The position numbers were made by a program, and so were the translations under genes. Source: JANLVJ01 sp031363945 (lineage in GTDB: Bacteria; Bacteroidota; Bacteroidia; Sphingobacteriales; Sphingobacteriaceae). From it: a stretch of 64,000 bases of DNA. The stretch's first letter is position 1, and every line of letters begins with the position of its first letter. The notes below the pieces were generated by a model. It was not told the DNA's origin, did not search any database, and saw only the letters and a list, made by a program, of their open reading frames with translations. Shown here one piece after another: positions 8,178-16,323 of this stretch. The DNA lies in NCBI GenBank assembly GCA_031363945.1, contig JANLVJ010000064.1, forward strand, positions 94,931-158,930, read 5' to 3'.

Positions 8178-9386
8178 TTATGCGTCGAGCTCACCTGCTA
8201 TTACATTCAGACTGCTCATATTAAGAATTGCATCAGAAAGCAACGAGCCTTCACACATACCGGCATATGCCTGGTAATTGATAAAGCTGGGCCTTCTGAA
8301 ATGCAGGCGATAGGGCATACGGCCACCATCAGTTACAAGATAAAAACCAAGTTCACCATTACCACCTTCAACAGCATGATAGACCTCTGAGGCTGGATTA
8401 TCAATTTCACCCATGACAATTTTAAAATGGTATATCAATGCTTCCATTTTATTATAAACATCTTCTTTAGGTGGAAGATAGATTTCAGGAACATCTGCGT
8501 GAAAAATACCAGTTGGCTCTTTAGCGATTTTTTCCATAGCCTGTTCTATCAGACGCAGGCTTTGCCAGATTTCTTCATTCCGAACGATAAACCTGTCATA
8601 TACATCACCTGTAGTTCCTACTGGAATTTCAAAATCGAAATCCTCATAAGAACAATATGGGTTCATTGCACGAACATCATAATCAACACCTGTAGCTCTC
8701 AAGATCGGGCCACTCCAGCTAAAAGCCAGCGCCTTTTCAGCAGATATGGCACCTACACCCACACAACGATCAATGAAAATTCTGTTTCTATTAAACAGTT
8801 TTTCAAACTGACGTAGAATAGGAGGAAAGTTTTTTAGAAATTTGTTTATTTTGGCAAAGGCTATCTCATTGAATTCACGTTCAAAGCCACCAACTCTACC
8901 GATATTGGTTGTAAGACGTGAACCACAGATTTCCTCATAGATTTCATAGATATGTTCCCGTTCTTCCATCAGATACAGGAAGCCGGTAAAGGCACCCGTA
9001 TCAACACCAAGAATACCATTACAGATCAGGTGATCAGAAATACGCGCCAGTTCCATAATAATAACGCGCATGTAATCAACACGTTTAGGTATAGCAACTC
9101 CGAGTAGTTTTTCAACGGTCAGATGCCAGCCAATATTATTAATTGGTGAAGAGCAGTAATTCAGCCTGTCTGTAAGTGGGGTAATTTGATAAAAGGGCCG
9201 GTGTTCGGCAATTTTCTCAAAAGCCCTGTGTATATACCCAATGGTAGAAACTCCGCTAACAATTCGCTCACCATCTACCTCCAATACATTTTGGAACACA
9301 CCGTGTGTAGCCGGATGGGTTGGGCCGAGATTAAGGGTGGTAGTTTCTTTCTCTAATGAGTCTACCAATTTTATATGCTGTTCCAT
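8178..9386 (-). CDS. nuoD: NADH-quinone oxidoreductase subunit D
   Basis: 49-kDa-type subunit that, with NuoB, forms the quinone reduction site; it is evolutionarily related to NiFe-hydrogenase large subunits. At 402 residues it is a separate protein, not the NuoCD fusion of enterobacteria. Visible family landmarks are the N-terminal LNLGPTHPATHGVFQ, with the quinone-site histidines, and RLNYCSSPINNIGWHLTVE. The C-terminus carries the conserved FRRPSFINYQA and the DAILNMSSLNVIAGELDA tail. It is 5 bp after nuoC. Confidence 0.97.
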   Translation of the reverse strand: MEQHIKLVDSLEKETTTLNLGPTHPATHGVFQNVLEVDGERIVSGVSTIGYIHRAFEKIAEHRPFYQITPLTDRLNYCSSPINNIGWHLTVEKLLGVAIPKRVDYMRVIIMELARISDHLICNGILGVDTGAFTGFLYLMEEREHIYEIYEEICGSRLTTNIGRVGGFEREFNEIAFAKINKFLKNFPPILRQFEKLFNRNRIFIDRCVGVGAISAEKALAFSWSGPILRATGVDYDVRAMNPYCSYEDFDFEIPVGTTGDVYDRFIVRNEEIWQSLRLIEQAMEKIAKEPTGIFHADVPEIYLPPKEDVYNKMEALIYHFKIVMGEIDNPASEVYHAVEGGNGELGFYLVTDGGRMPYRLHFRRPSFINYQAYAGMCEGSLLSDAILNMSSLNVIAGELDA

Positions 9387-9391
9387 ACTAA

Positions 9392-9898
9392 TTACCTGCC
9401 AAAATATTCGTCTTTTTTATCTTTGCGGTTAGGATCTTCCAGTGGGTGCTCCCTCCGCATCGGGAAGGCAACCATATCGTCAACATTTAAGATTCGTCTC
9501 AGATCAGGGTGCCCGGTAAATATTATTCCGTAGAAGTCATATGTTTCACGCTCCATCCAGTTTGCACCGAGAAAAAGATCAGTGATGGTTGGTATTTCAG
9601 GCTTGTCAATTGGTAAAAAAACTTTAATTCTAATTCTGAAATTTGTTTTCAGGTTATGCAGATGATAGATAACCCCAAGTTCGAATCCTTTTTTTTCTGG
9701 ATAATGAATACCACATAGATCAGTCAGAAAACCAAACTCAGTTTCAACATCCTCTTTTAAGACAGCTATTATATCATGAACCTTTAAAGCGCTGCATTCA
9801 AATGTTAATAACTCGTAAGGAGCTGTTATTGCTGAAATTTCCTGAGGAAAACGGGTGTTTAAAAGTTCAAGAAGCTTCTCAATACTGTGTTCAGCCAT
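9392..9898 (-). CDS. nuoC: NADH-quinone oxidoreductase subunit C
   Basis: 30-kDa-type peripheral-arm subunit that clamps NuoD. The 168-residue protein contains the signature region ANWMERETYDFYGIIFTGHP followed by LRRILNVDD and ends in MRREHPLEDPNRKDKKDEY, as in stand-alone NuoC proteins. Its ATG overlaps the nuoB stop in a TAATG arrangement, which couples their translation. The separate nuoC and nuoD genes fit the Bacteroidota pattern. Confidence 0.95.
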   Translation of the reverse strand: MAEHSIEKLLELLNTRFPQEISAITAPYELLTFECSALKVHDIIAVLKEDVETEFGFLTDLCGIHYPEKKGFELGVIYHLHNLKTNFRIRIKVFLPIDKPEIPTITDLFLGANWMERETYDFYGIIFTGHPDLRRILNVDDMVAFPMRREHPLEDPNRKDKKDEYFGR

Positions 9899-10449
9899 TA
9901 TAAAATCCCATATTTAGTCATTAATTGCTTGTATTCATCAGAATCGCGTCGTCTGACAGATTCAGTTCTTACAAGATCCTGAATTCGCTCAAACCCATCT
10001 ATAATTGCTTCTGGGCGGGGTGGACATCCTGGAACGTATACATCAACCGGGATTATTTCATCTATACCCTGTAGAACAGAATACGTATCAAAAATACCTC
10101 CACTCGATGCACATGCTCCTACAGCTATTACCCATCTAGGCTCAGCCATCTGAATATAGACCTGGCGCAACACAGGACTCATCTTTTTTGCTATGGTTCC
10201 CATAACCATAAGTAAATCTGCCTGACGTGGTGAAAAACTTGGTCTTTCAGACCCAAATCTGGCAAAATCATAATGAGATCCCATGGTTGCCATGAATTCA
10301 ATACCGCAGCACGAGGTTGCAAAAGGTAAAGGCCATAATGAATAAGACCTTGCAAGTCCAACTACCTTATCAAGACTGGTTGCAAAAAAACCAGCGCCTT
10401 CAACTCCGGCTGGTGCAGCTACCAATTTAACTTCTCTATCTTCAGTCAT
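9898..10449 (-). CDS. nuoB: NADH-quinone oxidoreductase subunit B (cluster N2)
   Basis: PSST-type subunit that holds the terminal [4Fe-4S] cluster N2, which reduces quinone. Its four cysteine ligands are visible: the adjacent Cys47-Cys48 (SCCGIEF), Cys113 (VGACASSGG) and Cys142 (VPGCPPRPE). The protein is 183 residues, normal for NuoB. The stop overlaps the nuoC start by one base. A 115-bp gap with an 8-bp hairpin separates it from nuoA. Confidence 0.97.
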   Translation of the reverse strand: MTEDREVKLVAAPAGVEGAGFFATSLDKVVGLARSYSLWPLPFATSCCGIEFMATMGSHYDFARFGSERPSFSPRQADLLMVMGTIAKKMSPVLRQVYIQMAEPRWVIAVGACASSGGIFDTYSVLQGIDEIIPVDVYVPGCPPRPEAIIDGFERIQDLVRTESVRRRDSDEYKQLMTKYGIL

Positions 10450-10510
10450 AATTTATACTTAAATCACTTGATGAGTAACAAATAAGATCACCATTAGTGT
10501 ACATTTTTGA

Positions 10511-10535
10511 AAATAATCTGGTATAAAGATTATTT
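10511..10535. other. Hairpin in the nuoA-nuoB gap
   Basis: The arms AAATAATC (10511-10518) and GATTATTT (10528-10535) are exact inverted complements separated by a 9-nt loop. The hairpin is AT-only except one G-C pair and has no T-run, so it is not a convincing terminator. It lies in the 115-bp spacer between nuoA and nuoB and could affect mRNA processing or stability. Function is unknown. Confidence 0.35.
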
Positions 10536-10564
10536 ATTGCCCGGTAACAACTGCTTAATAAAAA

Positions 10565-10948
10565 TTATTCCCAGTCAAGAGCACCCTTTTTAATCAAATA
10601 AACGAAACCGATAAAAAGTAAACCCATAAAAAGGAACATTTCCCATAAGCCCTGAATACCGAGTTCTTTAAAATTTACGGCCCAAGGATACATGAAAATA
10701 ACTTCAACATCAAAGAGCACAAATAATATCGCTACCAGGAAATATTTAACTGAAAAAGGCGCCCGGGCATTGCCAACAGACTGTATACCTGATTCAAACG
10801 GAACAAGCTTATCAGAAGTTGCTCTTTTCGGACCTAACTGATGAGTTGCCCACATTGACACACCAACAAAACCACCGGCAACAGCCATTTGTGCAAATAC
10901 CGGCCAATAATCTAAAGGTACGTTCTGGCTAACTGTAGCTAATATCAT
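10565..10948 (-). CDS. nuoA: NADH-quinone oxidoreductase subunit A
   Basis: Small membrane subunit with three transmembrane helices and a long conserved loop that contacts the quinone site. The 127-residue protein contains the landmark loop FESGIQSVGNARAPFSVKYF and the acidic second helix FVLFDVEVIFMYPWA. It is the first gene of the nuo operon. Its ATG lies about 85 bp downstream of a perfect TAnnTTTG box and about 90 bp from a strong terminator that ends the upstream operon. Confidence 0.96.
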   Translation of the reverse strand: MILATVSQNVPLDYWPVFAQMAVAGGFVGVSMWATHQLGPKRATSDKLVPFESGIQSVGNARAPFSVKYFLVAILFVLFDVEVIFMYPWAVNFKELGIQGLWEMFLFMGLLFIGFVYLIKKGALDWE

Positions 10949-11032
10949 CGTAAAATATATTTCTTGCTTTAATTTGACTGCAAAAGCTAAGAAGCCAATG
11001 CTTGTCTATATTAACTGACAGTTAAGATTGTG

Positions 11033-11040
11033 CAAAAGTA
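11033..11040 (-). promoter_or_regulatory. Predicted -7 box of the nuo operon
   Basis: On the minus strand the sequence reads TACTTTTG, a perfect match to the Bacteroidota -7 consensus TAnnTTTG. It lies immediately after the terminator of the upstream operon and would give a leader of roughly 75-80 nt before nuoA. No good TTG -33 element is found at the usual 17-23 bp spacing, so the call rests on the -7 box and position. Confidence 0.5.
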
Positions 11041-11080
11041 AAAAAACACTTTCAATTCACAGGGAATGAAAGTGTTTTTT
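11041..11080. terminator. Strong bidirectional terminator between the TPR/TonB operon and nuoA
   Basis: A perfect 14-bp stem (AAAAAACACTTTCA at 11041-11054 with TGAAAGTGTTTTTT at 11067-11080) encloses a 12-nt loop. Runs of A and T flank the stem, so it reads as an intrinsic terminator on both strands. It would stop minus-strand transcription coming from the TPR gene just before the nuo promoter. Confidence 0.85.
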
Positions 11081-11126
11081 TAATAAAAGTTTAAATATCG
11101 AAAACTGATCGTTTATGAGCCTGTCA

Positions 11127-11145
11127 AGACAAAGAGTTTTTGTCT
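11127..11145. other. 7-bp hairpin downstream of the TPR gene
   Basis: Arms AGACAAA (11127-11133) and TTTGTCT (11139-11145) surround a 5-nt loop. It sits in the 3' region of the TPR-protein mRNA, upstream of the strong terminator at 11041-11080. There is no T-run on the minus strand, so it may be a 3' stabilising structure and not a second terminator. Confidence 0.3.
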
Positions 11146-11211
11146 GAGCAAAGTACGCTGTTTCTGCTTCAGATTATACCTGTTTTACTAGTTCAGATTC
11201 AGCTAAGTTTT

Positions 11212-12852
11212 TTATTTCTGCTTGAGCAAAGCTTCTGCTTTTTCATTGCCCGGATCAAGTGCTTTTAGCTTGGATGCAATTTCTCTGGCTGCAGGTTTTT
11301 TATCCTTTTGAAAATCGTAATATAACATATATTCATACGAGGTGATCAGGTATTTTTTATACTTTGGATCAGTAGCAATTTGCTGTTGAAATTTAGGGTT
11401 CGAAGTAGAAAGGTCTATGATTTTCTGATAATATGGCTGTGCAGCTCCCGAAACAACATTTTTATCCATAAGCCCATTTAGATATGCTCTATAAACATAG
11501 GCAGGAATATACGTCGAATCTTTTTTATTAACCTTAGCAAGGTACTTGTCGGCACGGTGTAATATGCTGGTATCAGGATGGTCTGCTGAAGCCTGGCTAA
11601 AGTAGCTGTAAATACCTGCATAGGTATAGTTACTTAAAGAACTGTCTCCATGACTGATCATTTTATCATACAGACTTGAAACGGCTTTGTAATTTTTCTT
11701 ATTCAAATAAGCCTTTGCCAGTGCATCATATAGATCCTGGGAATGAGATGAATCTTGTGAAATAGCTTTTTCAAAAGTTTGAATAGCCAATGAATCATTG
11801 CCATTAGCTGCCTGAAGTTTACCCAGGTAGGCATAATCGATTGGCAAAGGCTTAACAGACTTTTGCTGAAATAACTGATTGATCTGAGTCAGACCTTCAG
11901 CCAGCTTCTGTTTGTCTTTAGACTTAATTCCAATTTCATAATCAGCAATTGCATCAAGACGGTAGAGATATGGGAACTTGGTAAAATCCTTAACTTTAGA
12001 TTTAAGGTCTGTAAGCTCTTTATTGGCCTTATCATAATTGTCGGCCAGGTATAAGAACTGTATATAACGGATTCTTGAATTTATAGAACGGTCAGTAAGA
12101 CTGAGGTATTTTTCATATGAAGTTACAGCATCAGCAAACTTATTGGCTGAACGGTAAGTTTCAGCCTGCTCGCGGTAAAGGGGTCCATAATTTGGGTCTT
12201 TCGCAAGTCCTTCAGTTACATTTCTCAATGAAACACTGGCGTTTCTTGCCTGTAGATATAGTTTTGCCAAATAGGCATAAGGTTCTGCCGAAACAGGGTT
12301 TGTAGTTTCTGCAAGCTGGTAGTTTTTTGCTGCCTCACCGCCGTTTACAATACTTAAATGTGCATCACCGAGAGCAAGGTAAACCTGCTCATTTTTAGTT
12401 TTCATGGTAGATGCTTTAGTTAATACCTGAATGGCTGATTTTGCCTTTTGATCAGCGGTACCAGGTATTAGCAGAAATGCTTTACCGAGTTCTACAGCCA
12501 GCTGATAATCTGAACCAGCCTGAGGAATTATTTTGTCGAGCTCAGCTTTAGCAACGGCACCATTACCATCAGCACCCGCCAGTAGGGCCGTTCCAATTTT
12601 ACCATACGGAGAAGAGCTGGCTTTTGTAAAAGCAATACGGGCAGAATCAATTGAACCTTGTTTGTAATAAACATCTCCTAGAAAATAAGCAGCTTCGGGA
12701 GTATTTAGTTTATTAAGAATTGTTTTAGCTTTATCATACTGTTCGTATTGTATTGCTTTAAGCGCGTCTCCGAGTGTTTGAGCCTGAGCCGAGAAACCTG
12801 TGGCCAGTAGACCTAAACCAAGTGCTAAACTATTTATTCTACTTTTTTTCAT
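11212..12852 (-). CDS. Secreted TPR-repeat protein at the end of the TonB/PstS operon
   Basis: Exported tetratricopeptide-repeat protein of unknown precise role. I start it at the ATG at 12852, giving 546 residues that begin MKKSRINSLALGLGLLATGF and a signal peptide ending at SAQA-QT. An alternative ATG at 12915 would add 21 residues in front of the signal peptide. The mature part is a run of TPR-like units (for example AAYFLGDVYYKQGSIDSARI and AYLGKLQAANGNDSLAIQTF) ending in a short ALDPGNEKAEALLKQK tail. It is the last gene of the operon with exbB, exbD, tonB and the PstS-like gene, which suggests a periplasmic scaffold acting with them; that role is inferred. Confidence 0.8.
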   Translation of the reverse strand: MKKSRINSLALGLGLLATGFSAQAQTLGDALKAIQYEQYDKAKTILNKLNTPEAAYFLGDVYYKQGSIDSARIAFTKASSSPYGKIGTALLAGADGNGAVAKAELDKIIPQAGSDYQLAVELGKAFLLIPGTADQKAKSAIQVLTKASTMKTKNEQVYLALGDAHLSIVNGGEAAKNYQLAETTNPVSAEPYAYLAKLYLQARNASVSLRNVTEGLAKDPNYGPLYREQAETYRSANKFADAVTSYEKYLSLTDRSINSRIRYIQFLYLADNYDKANKELTDLKSKVKDFTKFPYLYRLDAIADYEIGIKSKDKQKLAEGLTQINQLFQQKSVKPLPIDYAYLGKLQAANGNDSLAIQTFEKAISQDSSHSQDLYDALAKAYLNKKNYKAVSSLYDKMISHGDSSLSNYTYAGIYSYFSQASADHPDTSILHRADKYLAKVNKKDSTYIPAYVYRAYLNGLMDKNVVSGAAQPYYQKIIDLSTSNPKFQQQIATDPKYKKYLITSYEYMLYYDFQKDKKPAAREIASKLKALDPGNEKAEALLKQK

Positions 12853-12916
12853 AATCGAAATTAACGTGTTGAAATGGATTAAATTTATAGGCATACGAAT
12901 AAAGGCATCGTTCAAT

Positions 12917-13885
12917 TTATTTAAATTGAACGATTCTCACTATTCCCTGTGCAGGAACAATGCCAGATTTTAAAATAATGCGCTGGCCTTTGTCACTATT
13001 AATAAAATAGGCGAATCCTGTACCCAGACCTGGATGTGTCTCAACACTGATAACATACATATCCCGGGTCATCGGATAAAAACCCTGAGCAATATATGCC
13101 TGGTACGGCTTATAATATTCACCGGCGCCTTTTTCTTTCAAGTCAGGTGCAAGTGAAACAACCCTAATATTAGCCAGAAATGAATTTGTCACTGAATCAG
13201 CTTTTTCAGAGATCCAGTTAACCCCAATTACGCCTATCGCATTTTTATGTGTTTTAACATAGGCGATAACTTCTGTATTCTTTTTTAGGGAATAAATATT
13301 TTTACCCGTCAGGGCTTTGGTTCCTGCTATTTCCTGAATGTAGCGGCCAGTAGAAGACCGATTATTATCTAGTACTACCTGAATATCTTCATGAATAGAG
13401 CCTTTTTTATGTTGTTGCCAGGTAGAAATTTCAGAAGTGAACACTTTACGCAAATCAGACATGGTAAAAGTTGAATCAGTATTAGCAGCATTTACAATCA
13501 GTGCCACAGCATCACGGGCAATCATATTTTGATGTATTTCTATTTTCTTGTTTTTAAATCTGGCAGATTCAGGTACAGTGAGTTTTCTGGTTGTAAAGAC
13601 AACCTTGACTGAATCAGTATTGAGTTCTTTTAGCACATCTGATTCAGGTAAATATAATGGGTTAATATGGCCGTCTGGAACTTCATATTTAAACATCTCT
13701 AGTTCACGTATGATGATAGGTTCAAACGTATTATCAACGGCTATCGTAATTGAGCCACTTGTTGTAGTATCAAGGGGTTTTCCTGCGGGCTTGTTGTTAC
13801 AGGCTATGATAGAAATTAGCAGGGAAGAAAGTCCTAGTAATTTTGCTGTTAAACTAATTTTACGCATAGCCCGGTAATTCATCAT
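12917..13885 (-). CDS. PstS-like periplasmic substrate-binding lipoprotein
   Basis: Phosphate-binding-protein family (PstS/PBP-like) lipoprotein. The N-terminus has a basic start, a hydrophobic stretch and a lipobox with Cys29 (LISIIAC), so it is predicted to be lipid-anchored. The fold is suggested by GSITIAVDNTFEPIIIRELE at the start, the VVLDNNRSSTGRYIQEI segment typical of phosphate-site loops, and the late YPMTRDMYVIS region. The 322-residue size fits. There is no pstC, pstA or pstB nearby. Instead the gene follows exbB-exbD-exbD-tonB and an 82-residue membrane protein, overlapping the latter in ATGA. Ligand and role are not shown by the sequence. Confidence 0.82.
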   Translation of the reverse strand: MMNYRAMRKISLTAKLLGLSSLLISIIACNNKPAGKPLDTTTSGSITIAVDNTFEPIIIRELEMFKYEVPDGHINPLYLPESDVLKELNTDSVKVVFTTRKLTVPESARFKNKKIEIHQNMIARDAVALIVNAANTDSTFTMSDLRKVFTSEISTWQQHKKGSIHEDIQVVLDNNRSSTGRYIQEIAGTKALTGKNIYSLKKNTEVIAYVKTHKNAIGVIGVNWISEKADSVTNSFLANIRVVSLAPDLKEKGAGEYYKPYQAYIAQGFYPMTRDMYVISVETHPGLGTGFAYFINSDKGQRIILKSGIVPAQGIVRIVQFK

Positions 13886-14130
13886 GATTCGTGTTTATTC
13901 TTGAGAAAAACCTGATAGATCCTAAAAAATGAATAAGCGATAAAAAGGCCCCCTATAATGTTTCTTTGAAGAGGGGGGCCTTCAGGTAATATATACGGTG
14001 ATTTAATAATAAGAATGCCAGCAACTAGAACAGCAACTGGAAGTGCCAGGCTCAAAATGAGAAAAAACCGCCTTACGGGCGATTTTTTCTCATTACCAGC
14101 AGAATTAAATTGCTTTTTCGAATCTATCAT
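13882..14130 (-). CDS. Small two-helix membrane protein of the TonB operon
   Basis: An 82-residue protein of no family I can name. It has a charged, Lys/Arg-rich N-terminus (residues 1-21) and two hydrophobic segments: FFLILSLALPVAVLVAGILI, then IIGGLFIAYSFFRIYQVF near the C-terminus. The second ends in a basic tail. Its start abuts the tonB stop and its stop overlaps the PstS-like gene in ATGA, so translation is tightly coupled. It may be an inner-membrane accessory of the motor or of the PstS-like protein; this is inferred only from position. Confidence 0.75.
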   Translation of the reverse strand: MIDSKKQFNSAGNEKKSPVRRFFLILSLALPVAVLVAGILIIKSPYILPEGPPLQRNIIGGLFIAYSFFRIYQVFLKNKHES

Positions 14131-14958
14131 TTATTCATTGCCTTCTAAGCGGAATGTAACAGGGACACTAAAGGAAACACGAACTGCATTTCCGTTCTGT
14201 CTTCCTGGTGTAAACCTCTTTAAGCGTTTGATTGCTGCAACTGCTGCTTCAGCCAGACCGCCTCCAAGTTCCTGCCCACGCAGTACCTTTATGGCTGTAA
14301 CCGAACCATCTTTCTCAACAACAAAATTTACTGTTACCCGGCCCTGAATATTATTTTCCTTGGCCAATGGAGGATAGTGATTTTGAAGATACTTGTTCAG
14401 GTCATTAAGGATATTTTCATCACCACCAGGATACTGAGGTGGGTTCTCTACAGATACAAAGATCTTATTCGGATCTTCACCCGCTGCGGCCGATGGTTTG
14501 TCATCAGGGATATCAGTCGGTGCATCAACTGTTCCCTTAACATCTGCCTTACCCATATCAACCTTCTTAGTTTCTTCAACAGGTGGTGGTATTTCCTCCT
14601 TCTTTACGTTCTTCTCTACAACAGGAGGCGTAAATTTAATCTGCTGCTTCACCGGTGGGGGCGGTTTAACCGGGGGAGGAGGTGGTGGTGGTGGTTTTGT
14701 CTGATCAACCGGAGGCGGAGCCTTCAATTCATTCACCTCGGTAATTAATTTTGTATCCTGCTTAAAGTGAAGGTTATTGAATAAAACCGGCGCTCCAAGA
14801 GCTATAACCAGACCTACAACAGCGATTATTCCACTCAGCACTGCTGTTTTAGAATACTGCTTGCGAAGCTTATAAGCTCCGTAGGCCTGATTACGACCCT
14901 GAAAGACCTGGTCAACCCATTCATCTTCCTGTAAGTCTATTTTGAATAAGTTTGCCAT
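14131..14958 (-). CDS. tonB: TonB family energy transducer
   Basis: Transmits proton-motive force from ExbB/ExbD to outer-membrane partners. The 275-residue protein has a cytoplasmic N-terminus with the Bacteroidota motif GRNQAYGAYKLRKQY, one transmembrane helix near residues 38-62, and a long proline-rich rod (PPPPPPPPVKPPPPVK and repeated PPPV). A C-terminal TonB domain follows from about residue 175 (YPGGDENILNDLNKYLQ, then GRVTVNFVVEKDGSV). It follows two exbD genes by 4 bp. Neighbouring genes suggest it is dedicated to the PstS-like/TPR system and not a general TonB. Confidence 0.93.
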   Translation of the reverse strand: MANLFKIDLQEDEWVDQVFQGRNQAYGAYKLRKQYSKTAVLSGIIAVVGLVIALGAPVLFNNLHFKQDTKLITEVNELKAPPPVDQTKPPPPPPPPVKPPPPVKQQIKFTPPVVEKNVKKEEIPPPVEETKKVDMGKADVKGTVDAPTDIPDDKPSAAAGEDPNKIFVSVENPPQYPGGDENILNDLNKYLQNHYPPLAKENNIQGRVTVNFVVEKDGSVTAIKVLRGQELGGGLAEAAVAAIKRLKRFTPGRQNGNAVRVSFSVPVTFRLEGNE

Positions 14959-14962
14959 ATTT

Positions 14963-15610
14963 TTATTTAACTAATGCTGCAGCCATCTGAGTTTCTTGTG
15001 GAATCATGTCAACGATAGCATAACTTCTGATATTTGTTATGCTCATCTCATCGAGTACATCAACCAGATTTTTGTACCGTGCATTATCATCAGTTTTAAT
15101 CAGGACAAACAAGGCCTGCGTTTTAAACTCATCAAAAATACGGTTCTGGTCTGCTTTGTAAGCTTCCATAGTGATAGCTCCTCTTTCAGCTTGTTTTTTG
15201 TAATATATGATAGAATCTGCCTTCGGATTGCGCTTATGGTTTTCTTCATTCAGCAGTTTGCGTAACTGATCAGGGCCATAGCCAATAATCTGAGGTTTAA
15301 CTGGTCCTGTCTGAGGATCATTCATTAAACCCGCATAGTAGACAATTTTATCGTTTTTAGTCAAAAGCAATGTTAAAGCCTGAGCTGCGTTAAGTTTGTT
15401 TTTATCCTTATCGAGCAGGTGTTCGTCTTTTGGCTTCTGAATCTCCATGGTTTTGGGCTTACTCATTGAAGTAGTAAGCATGAAGAAGGTAATCAGCAAA
15501 AATCCAAGATCAACCATCGGTGTAAAGTCAATCTTATTAGATGACTTCTTCCTTGGTTTTTTCCCGCCTTTTTTATGACTGCCACCGCCACTGGTATCTA
15601 TATCTGACAT
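14963..15610 (-). CDS. exbD: ExbD/TolR family biopolymer transport protein (second copy)
   Basis: Motor subunit with one transmembrane helix and a periplasmic domain. The 215-residue protein begins with a Gly/Lys-rich cytoplasmic segment (DTSGGGSHKKGGKKPRKKSS), followed by KIDFTPMVDLGFLLITFFML, whose membrane Asp is the conserved proton-carrying residue of ExbD/TolR. It ends with a globular domain (LFVLIKTDDNARYKNLVDVL). It is 16 bp downstream of the first exbD, and the two are divergent in sequence, so they may form a heteromeric ExbD pair, as is usual in Bacteroidota. Confidence 0.92.
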   Translation of the reverse strand: MSDIDTSGGGSHKKGGKKPRKKSSNKIDFTPMVDLGFLLITFFMLTTSMSKPKTMEIQKPKDEHLLDKDKNKLNAAQALTLLLTKNDKIVYYAGLMNDPQTGPVKPQIIGYGPDQLRKLLNEENHKRNPKADSIIYYKKQAERGAITMEAYKADQNRIFDEFKTQALFVLIKTDDNARYKNLVDVLDEMSITNIRSYAIVDMIPQETQMAAALVK

Positions 15611-15626
15611 ATCTGATCTTATTAAA

Positions 15627-16247
15627 TTATTGCTGTGGCCCTGATACCATCCCAGTAATCAGGTTAAAACGGTTTGCATCCTGATCTTGTAATACCCTGA
15701 TGATTTTATTGAAAACCGGTATTTTTGCACTACGATCACCCTTAATTGCAATTACAGCTTTAGGGTTGGCAAGCCTACCCTCACGTACCCAGTCGTAGAA
15801 ATCACGGGTTTTAGCGGCAACACCCGTATCAACAGGTATGCCTGTCACAGTTTTTACAACCAGTTCTTTCTGCTGATCTGGAGTCTTATCCAAAAACTCT
15901 TTTAACTGTGTAATTGGAACACCAAACTGATCAAGACCTTCAAAACTTGCATATTCTGCAGCTGTAAAGCTTAATTTATATTTACTTGCAATACCATCAA
16001 GGGCTTTCTTTCTGGTTTTCGGGCCATCAAAGCCTAAAAACACGCGACCTTCTTTATCTACAGAGATCTGGATAGTATTATCGGGTATTGCAATTTGAGC
16101 CGTTGAAGTTGGGGTATCAATCTGTATAACTTCTGCAGGCTTGAATTTAGTTGCAAGCATAAAGAAGGTCAATAGAAGGAATGCAACGTCAACAAAGGGT
16201 GTCATATCTACCCAGGTACTTTTTCGTGCAACTTTCGCCTTCGCCAT
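15627..16247 (-). CDS. exbD: ExbD/TolR family biopolymer transport protein (first copy)
   Basis: Companion proton-channel subunit of the ExbB motor. The 206-residue protein opens with RKSTWVDMTPFVDVAFLLLT, carrying the conserved membrane aspartate, then has a periplasmic domain ending PVFNKIIRVLQDQDANRFNL. It lacks the Lys-rich leader of the second copy. It lies 76 bp after exbB and 16 bp before the second exbD. Residues 70-140 form a longer mid-region than in E. coli ExbD (about 140 residues). Confidence 0.92.
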   Translation of the reverse strand: MAKAKVARKSTWVDMTPFVDVAFLLLTFFMLATKFKPAEVIQIDTPTSTAQIAIPDNTIQISVDKEGRVFLGFDGPKTRKKALDGIASKYKLSFTAAEYASFEGLDQFGVPITQLKEFLDKTPDQQKELVVKTVTGIPVDTGVAAKTRDFYDWVREGRLANPKAVIAIKGDRSAKIPVFNKIIRVLQDQDANRFNLITGMVSGPQQ

Positions 16248-16323
16248 AATAGTATTTTAAACGTCTGATTAATGAATTTATTTTCTCTAAGAGCCCTATG
16301 ATCAAGGCACTTGAGAAAAATGA

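Noticed and set aside
14377..14748. Plus-strand ORFs of 123 and 68 codons opposite tonB
   Set aside because: They mirror the proline-rich region of tonB and show low-complexity Gly/Arg/Trp sequence with no family features.
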